8,009 bases of DNA, from NCBI GenBank assembly GCA_001794935.1, contig MGLY01000048.1, positions 1-8,009 of the forward strand, read 5' to 3'. This DNA comes from Chlamydiae bacterium RIFCSPHIGHO2_12_FULL_49_9. Its GTDB lineage: Bacteria; Chlamydiota; Chlamydiia; Chlamydiales; SM23-39. The translations under genes and the position numbers were made by a program. The notes under the pieces were generated by a model, which worked only from the letters and a program-made list of their open reading frames with translations, was not told the DNA's origin and ran no database searches. Below, piece by piece: positions 4,918 to 8,009 of the stretch; position 1 is the stretch's first letter; the number at the start of each line of letters is the position of its first letter.

Positions 4918-5740
4918 ATTTCGAGCCGACATCCACTGCCACACCAATTGCTCGGACGGCTCTGACGATCCGATCGCGCTTCTCCATTTGGCCAAAGAGG
5001 TAGATCTGCAAGGCCTCTCCATCACAGATCACGACACAATCGCGGCCTATGCGCCAAAACTCTTTGAGATGGCAAAAGAGCTCGGGATCGAGATCTTGCC
5101 CGGCATTGAAATCTCTTCAGAGTGGGAAAGGGCCTCCGTCCACATCCTTGGCTACGGTTTTGATTTGGAAGATCGAGCATTTCGAACATTTTTAGAGGAA
5201 ATGCAGACGAGGCGCACCGAGAGAAATCGGGCGATTTTAGAAAAGCTGGCCAAATTCAAAGTGCCGGTTTTAGAAAAAGAACTCCAGGCGCTCGCCGATC
5301 AATTGCCCTATAAAAAGACGATCGGCCGCCCCCACATCGCAGAGCTGATGGTGCAAAAAGGGTATGTAGCGACTACGCAAGAGGCGTTTGAAAAATATCT
5401 CAAAGAAGGAGCGTGTTGCTATTCGTCGGGGATCAGGTACACTCCAAGAGATGTCATCGACAAAATCCACTTGGCTAAAGGAAAGGCCGTCTTGGCCCAC
5501 CCTCACTTCATCAAAAGGCGCCACTTTTTAAAAAGCCTTCTCTCACTTCCTTTAGATGGGATCGAATGTTACTACGCAAAATTGCCGAAAGCGCAAGAGC
5601 TTCCCTGGCTTCAGCTGGCAAAAGAAAGAAATTGGATCGCAACTGGAGGCTCCGATTACCATGGCGCTTTAAAGCCCCACATTGCGCTTGGCTCATCCTG
5701 GGTGAACCGAACTATTTTCGACAAGCTTCTCAATCCATAG
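4907..5740 (+). CDS. PHP-domain metal-dependent phosphoesterase (YciV/RNase AM type)
   Basis: This 277-residue protein carries all the metal-binding motifs of the PHP superfamily: His10-x-His12 with Ser-Asp17-Gly, Thr-Asp41-His42-Asp, Gly-Ile-Glu68-Ile-Ser, His79, Arg-Pro-His143, Ala-His198-Pro-His200 and Gly-Ser-Asp250-Tyr-His252-Gly. The order and length fit the YciV/TrpH group. Its characterised members hydrolyse 3',5'-nucleotide bisphosphates and trim short RNA from the 5' end (RNase AM); that specific activity is inferred from family. The insertion between the Glu68 and His143 motifs is the alpha-helical cap seen in this group. The ATG at 4907 overlaps murB by 11 nt and has AGG 5 nt upstream; an adjacent TTG at 4904 is less likely. 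The 3' end overlaps the opposite-strand methyltransferase gene by 48 nt. Confidence 0.88.
   Translation: MHPEFRADIHCHTNCSDGSDDPIALLHLAKEVDLQGLSITDHDTIAAYAPKLFEMAKELGIEILPGIEISSEWERASVHILGYGFDLEDRAFRTFLEEMQTRRTERNRAILEKLAKFKVPVLEKELQALADQLPYKKTIGRPHIAELMVQKGYVATTQEAFEKYLKEGACCYSSGIRYTPRDVIDKIHLAKGKAVLAHPHFIKRRHFLKSLLSLPLDGIECYYAKLPKAQELPWLQLAKERNWIATGGSDYHGALKPHIALGSSWVNRTIFDKLLNP
5693..5740. other. 48-nt tail-to-tail coding overlap
   Basis: The last 16 codons, stop included, of the + strand PHP gene and of the minus-strand methyltransferase gene share the same DNA. Both C-termini look family-like up to the overlap, and no terminator fits between them. The two mRNAs would therefore have complementary 3' ends. 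Confidence 0.8.
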
Positions 5741-6277
5741 GAATGTAGGCGATCTATTCAGCCACTTGTGATAGCAAATAGACCACTTTTCACTCGGCAG
5801 CTTTTCTAAGGAAGAGAGGATTGCCCGCTCCTCCTTTTCTCCCTCCAGGTGTCCCGGATAACAAGTGATGGAAATCGCGCCGCCCTCTTTGAGCATCTTG
5901 AGCGCGCTCTCAAGGCTCTTTAGAGTTGAACTTGTTAGCGTCGTAATCGATTTGTCTCCTTTCGGAAGATAGCCCAGATTGTAGACGATGAGTTTGGGCT
6001 GAAAAGCGATCGTGTCAATCTTTTCATGTGAGAGGCGATGGAGAAGAACTCTTTTATATTGTTCCGGTGTCAAATGGCTCTTGATGAGAGCATCTGTTCT
6101 TTGGATTGCCTCTGACTGGATATCGAGGGCAGCCACTGCGCTCATCGGATGTTTTAGTAAAAGCTGACAGAGAAAGAGCGTGTCGTTGCCGTTGCCGGCT
6201 GTCGCATCGATTGCCGTATCGCCCTCTTTTAAAAGAGCCATCCAGTATTTTTTCGAAATTGCCAAGTGAGGAGACAT
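5693..6277 (-). CDS. ytqB: SAM-dependent methyltransferase, YtqB/MnmM family (putative tRNA methylase)
   Basis: This 194-residue protein has the class I methyltransferase fold. It carries the SAM-binding motif Asp24-Ala-Thr-Ala-Gly-Asn-Gly-Asn-Asp (24-32), acidic Asp52 after strand 2, and a motif IV of Asn100-Leu-Gly-Tyr-Leu-Pro-Lys-Gly-Asp-Lys, which is a hallmark of the YtqB (rRNA_methylase, PF06962) group. Tyr-Pro-Gly-His (140-143) follows. The length equals what I recall for B. subtilis YtqB. Members of this family (MnmM) methylate 5-aminomethyl-2-thiouridine at the tRNA wobble position to give mnm5s2U; the assignment here is by family. The frame runs open upstream to 6403, but the ATG at 6277 fits the family start and avoids running into nadB. 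It has no strong Shine-Dalgarno. It is divergent from nadB, 34 nt apart. Confidence 0.88.
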   Translation of the reverse strand: MSPHLAISKKYWMALLKEGDTAIDATAGNGNDTLFLCQLLLKHPMSAVAALDIQSEAIQRTDALIKSHLTPEQYKRVLLHRLSHEKIDTIAFQPKLIVYNLGYLPKGDKSITTLTSSTLKSLESALKMLKEGGAISITCYPGHLEGEKEERAILSSLEKLPSEKWSICYHKWLNRSPTFLWIEKLVENSSVHPG

Positions 6278-6288
6278 ACAGCTATAGT
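6259..6288 (+). promoter_or_regulatory. Candidate sigma-70-like promoter of nadB
   Basis: TTGCCA (6259-6264) and TATAGT (6283-6288) each match 5 of 6 consensus bases, with an 18-nt spacer. Transcription would start near 6295, leaving a leader of about 17 nt with TAGG (6299-6302) as ribosome binding site 9 nt before the ATG. The -35 lies inside the start of the divergent methyltransferase gene, so its own promoter must share this region. A weak TACTAT (6289-6284) on the minus strand overlaps the nadB -10. Confidence 0.5.
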
Positions 6289-6311
6289 AACTGACTTTTA
6301 GGTTTATTTCG

Positions 6312-7862
6312 ATGCGAAAATGCGATGTGTTGATTCTCGGGTGCGGGATTGCGGGGGCGTCTGCCGCTTTGGAGCTTGCGAAACGAGGGCTCGACGTCGT
6401 CATATTGAGCGCAGGGGAGAGCCCCTGGCAATCGAATTCCGCCTGGGCGCAGGGGGGAATCGTCTATAGCGGAGAGAGCGACTCTCAAAAGCTTCTCGCC
6501 AGCGATATCTGCGATGCGGGAGCGGGCCTTTGCTTTCAGCCTGCAGTCGATCAGCTCGTCCGTCTGGGTCCAACCCTTGTTGAAAAGGTGCTCCTTCAGG
6601 AGACACAAGTAGACTTCGATCGGAAAGAAGACGGGAGCCTCTCACTCACAGAAGAGGGGGCCCACTCGATCCCGAGGATTTTGCATCACAAAGATCAGAC
6701 GGGAAAGGCCATCATGGAGGCGCTCTTAGCCAAGCTAAAAACGTTTTCCAATATCGAAATGAAAATGGGCTCAACCGCAATCGATCTTGTCACTTTATCC
6801 CACCACTCAAAACACCCGACCGATATTTATTTGCCATCGACCTGCATTGGCGCTTATGTATTCCAATCGCGGACCCGCTCTGTGGAACTTGTCCTTGCCA
6901 AAGAGACGATCCTCGCAACAGGCGGTCTTGGAGAGCTCTTTCTCCACACGACAAATCCAATGGAGGCCAGAGGCGACGGGATCGCGATGGCCTATCGAGC
7001 GGGCGCCCGCATCATGAACATGGAATATGTTCAGTTCCATCCGACAACTCTCTACATTCCGGGAGAGAGGAGATTTCTTCTGACAGAAGCTCTTCGCGGC
7101 GAAGGAGCGAAACTCCTCAATGCCAATTTGCGCCCCTTCATGCATAAATACCACGAAAAAGAAGAACTCGCGCCAAGAGATGTCGTCTCTCGGGCGATGT
7201 TCAACGAGATGATCGAATCGTCCACCGACCACGTCTGGCTCGATATCACCTCAAAGCCCAAAAAATGGCTTCAAGAGCGGTTCCCCGCCATTTATGGGTA
7301 CTGTCTTGAGAAGGGGCTTGATATGGCCCTCGAGCCGGTTCCCATCGTCCCCGCAGCCCATTATAGCTGCGGGGGCGTGGCGGCGGACCTCGAAGGGAAA
7401 ACCTCCATCTGCCGCTTGCGGGCAATAGGGGAAGTCTCTTGCACAGGGGTCCATGGGGCGAATCGGCTCGCCTCCACCTCGCTTCTCGAGGGGCTCGTCT
7501 GGGGACAAAAGTCTGCCTCCGATATCCTCTCCAACTGGAAAACGCGAATCGATCTCTTCCCGCCGGTCGAAGAGTGGCAGATGAGCGATCAAAAAGTGGA
7601 CGCGGCGCTCATTCGCCAAGACTGGACCCAGCTCAAACAGACGATGTGGAACTACGTGGGACTTGTCAGAGATAAAGATCGCCTCGTCCGCGCCCTCAAA
7701 ATGCTCCGCGAGCTCCAGTGGGAGATCGACTCTTTTTATGAAAAAGCGGAGCTGACGAGCGATCTGATCGGCCTTCGAAATGGAGTCCTGACAGCACTCC
7801 TCATCGCCCAGGGCGCCTGGAAGAATAAGAAGTCTCTCGGAAGCCATTATCGCATTTCTTGA
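6312..7862 (+). CDS. nadB: L-aspartate oxidase NadB
   Basis: NadB is an FAD enzyme that oxidises L-aspartate to iminoaspartate, which NadA then condenses to quinolinate in de novo NAD synthesis. The 516 residues show the dinucleotide-binding Gly10-Cys-Gly-Ile-Ala-Gly15 and Ser-Asn-Ser-Ala-Trp-Ala-Gln-Gly-Gly (41-49). The NadB-specific Glu115-Gly-Ala-His-Ser ahead of Arg-Ile-Leu-His separates it from the succinate dehydrogenase and fumarate reductase flavoproteins. Then follow Gln-Phe-His243-Pro-Thr, Thr-Glu-Ala-Leu-Arg-Gly-Glu-Gly, Ala-Pro-Arg289-Asp-Val-Val, Pro-Ala-Ala-His350-Tyr-x-Cys-Gly-Gly-Val and His-Gly-Ala-Asn-Arg-Leu-Ala-Ser. Arg289 and His350 correspond to the catalytic Arg290 and His351 of E. 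coli. It ends Ser-His-Tyr-Arg-Ile-Ser, typical of the family tail and only slightly shorter than the E. coli protein. No nadA or nadC is adjacent in view. Confidence 0.95.
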   Translation: MRKCDVLILGCGIAGASAALELAKRGLDVVILSAGESPWQSNSAWAQGGIVYSGESDSQKLLASDICDAGAGLCFQPAVDQLVRLGPTLVEKVLLQETQVDFDRKEDGSLSLTEEGAHSIPRILHHKDQTGKAIMEALLAKLKTFSNIEMKMGSTAIDLVTLSHHSKHPTDIYLPSTCIGAYVFQSRTRSVELVLAKETILATGGLGELFLHTTNPMEARGDGIAMAYRAGARIMNMEYVQFHPTTLYIPGERRFLLTEALRGEGAKLLNANLRPFMHKYHEKEELAPRDVVSRAMFNEMIESSTDHVWLDITSKPKKWLQERFPAIYGYCLEKGLDMALEPVPIVPAAHYSCGGVAADLEGKTSICRLRAIGEVSCTGVHGANRLASTSLLEGLVWGQKSASDILSNWKTRIDLFPPVEEWQMSDQKVDAALIRQDWTQLKQTMWNYVGLVRDKDRLVRALKMLRELQWEIDSFYEKAELTSDLIGLRNGVLTALLIAQGAWKNKKSLGSHYRIS

Positions 7863-7888
7863 TCTCTATTTGGCGATCTTGTATATTC

Positions 7889-7921
7889 TTGGCAGCACTT
7901 TAGAAATTTATTTTGTATATT
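7889..7921 (+). promoter_or_regulatory. Possible tRNA-Val promoter
   Basis: TTGGCA (7889-7894) matches 5 of 6 bases of a -35 box. The only good -10, TATATT (7916-7921), is 21 nt away and touches the tRNA. The better-spaced hexamers (TTTGTA, TTGTAT) are poor. The tRNA may instead be transcribed from nadB or processed from a longer transcript. No terminator separates nadB from the tRNA. Confidence 0.25.
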
Positions 7922-7923
7922 AT

Positions 7924-7997
7924 GGGGTGTTAGCTCAGTTGGTTAGAGCGCTACGTTGACATCGTAGAGGTCAGCTGTTCGAGTCAGCTACATCCCA
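7924..7997 (+). tRNA. tRNA-Val (anticodon GAC)
   Basis: A full cloverleaf can be drawn by eye. The 7-bp acceptor stem pairs GGGGTGT (7924-7930) with ACATCCC (7990-7996), with one G-U. The D arm stem pairs GCTC (7933-7936) with GAGC (7946-7949). The anticodon stem pairs CTACG (7951-7955) with CGTAG (7963-7967), with loop TTGACAT and anticodon GAC at 7958-7960. The variable loop has 5 nt. The T arm pairs AGCTG (7973-7977) with CAGCT (7985-7989) around TTCGAGT. The discriminator is A7997. CCA is not encoded. It reads GUC and GUU valine codons. Confidence 0.96.
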
Positions 7998-8009
7998 TTC
8001 CTTGAACCC

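Noticed and set aside
6278..6403. N-terminal extension of the methyltransferase frame into nadB
   Set aside because: It lies antisense to the conserved FAD-binding start of nadB and exceeds the family length; ATG 6277 gives exactly the expected size.
6807..7847. Long minus-strand open frames (141 and 198 codons) inside nadB
   Set aside because: They are antisense shadows of a well conserved, GC-rich gene and have no independent coding signs.
1..8009. CRISPR array, restriction-modification, toxin-antitoxin or secretion locus
   Set aside because: I saw no regularly spaced direct repeats and no recognisable genes of such systems. The 412-1532 cluster is unexplained but shows none of their hallmarks.

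Overview
The window looks like a housekeeping stretch of a bacterial chromosome, most likely from an environmental member of the Chlamydiota. That assignment is an inference. It rests on the general look of the NusB protein, on a remembered nusB-murB adjacency in Chlamydia, and on the family mix; no rRNA or other decisive marker is present. Base composition is uneven. One 60-nt line inside nadB (7321-7380) is 40/60 G+C, while one inside the unknown gene at 2495-3010 (2761-2820) is 21/60, and the spacer at 3011-3060 has only 3 G/C in 50.

Layout. The window opens with the 3' end of cydB (cytochrome bd oxidase subunit II, + strand). A tight three-gene + strand cluster of unrecognised small membrane or exported proteins follows (412-1532). 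Next come two minus-strand genes: a DEDD-type exonuclease-like protein (1654-2256) and an orphan 171-aa protein (2495-3010). Between them lies a 162-bp, nearly full-length inverted repeat (2269-2430) that resembles a MITE or other foldback element. A long + strand run follows: dps (3144-3608), nusB (3654-4091), murB (4054-4917) and a PHP-domain phosphoesterase (4907-5740). The last three overlap one another and probably form an operon. A minus-strand ytqB/mnmM-like methyltransferase (5693-6277) overlaps the PHP gene tail to tail by 48 nt and is divergent from nadB (L-aspartate oxidase, 6312-7862). A tRNA-Val(GAC) ends the window.

How the genes work together. NusB (transcription antitermination) and MurB (peptidoglycan precursor synthesis) are core functions. 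The PHP protein probably degrades nucleotides or short RNA, and YtqB/MnmM probably modifies tRNA. Dps protects against iron and peroxide. CydB serves respiration at low oxygen. NadB catalyses the first step of NAD synthesis from aspartate; no nadA or nadC is in view.

The parts least explained by known biology are the 412-1532 cluster of exported proteins, the foldback repeat just ahead of the exonuclease gene, the exonuclease's altered last active-site motif, and the AT-rich-flanked orphan gene. I did not find convincing evidence of a complete new defence, secretion or mobile system here.
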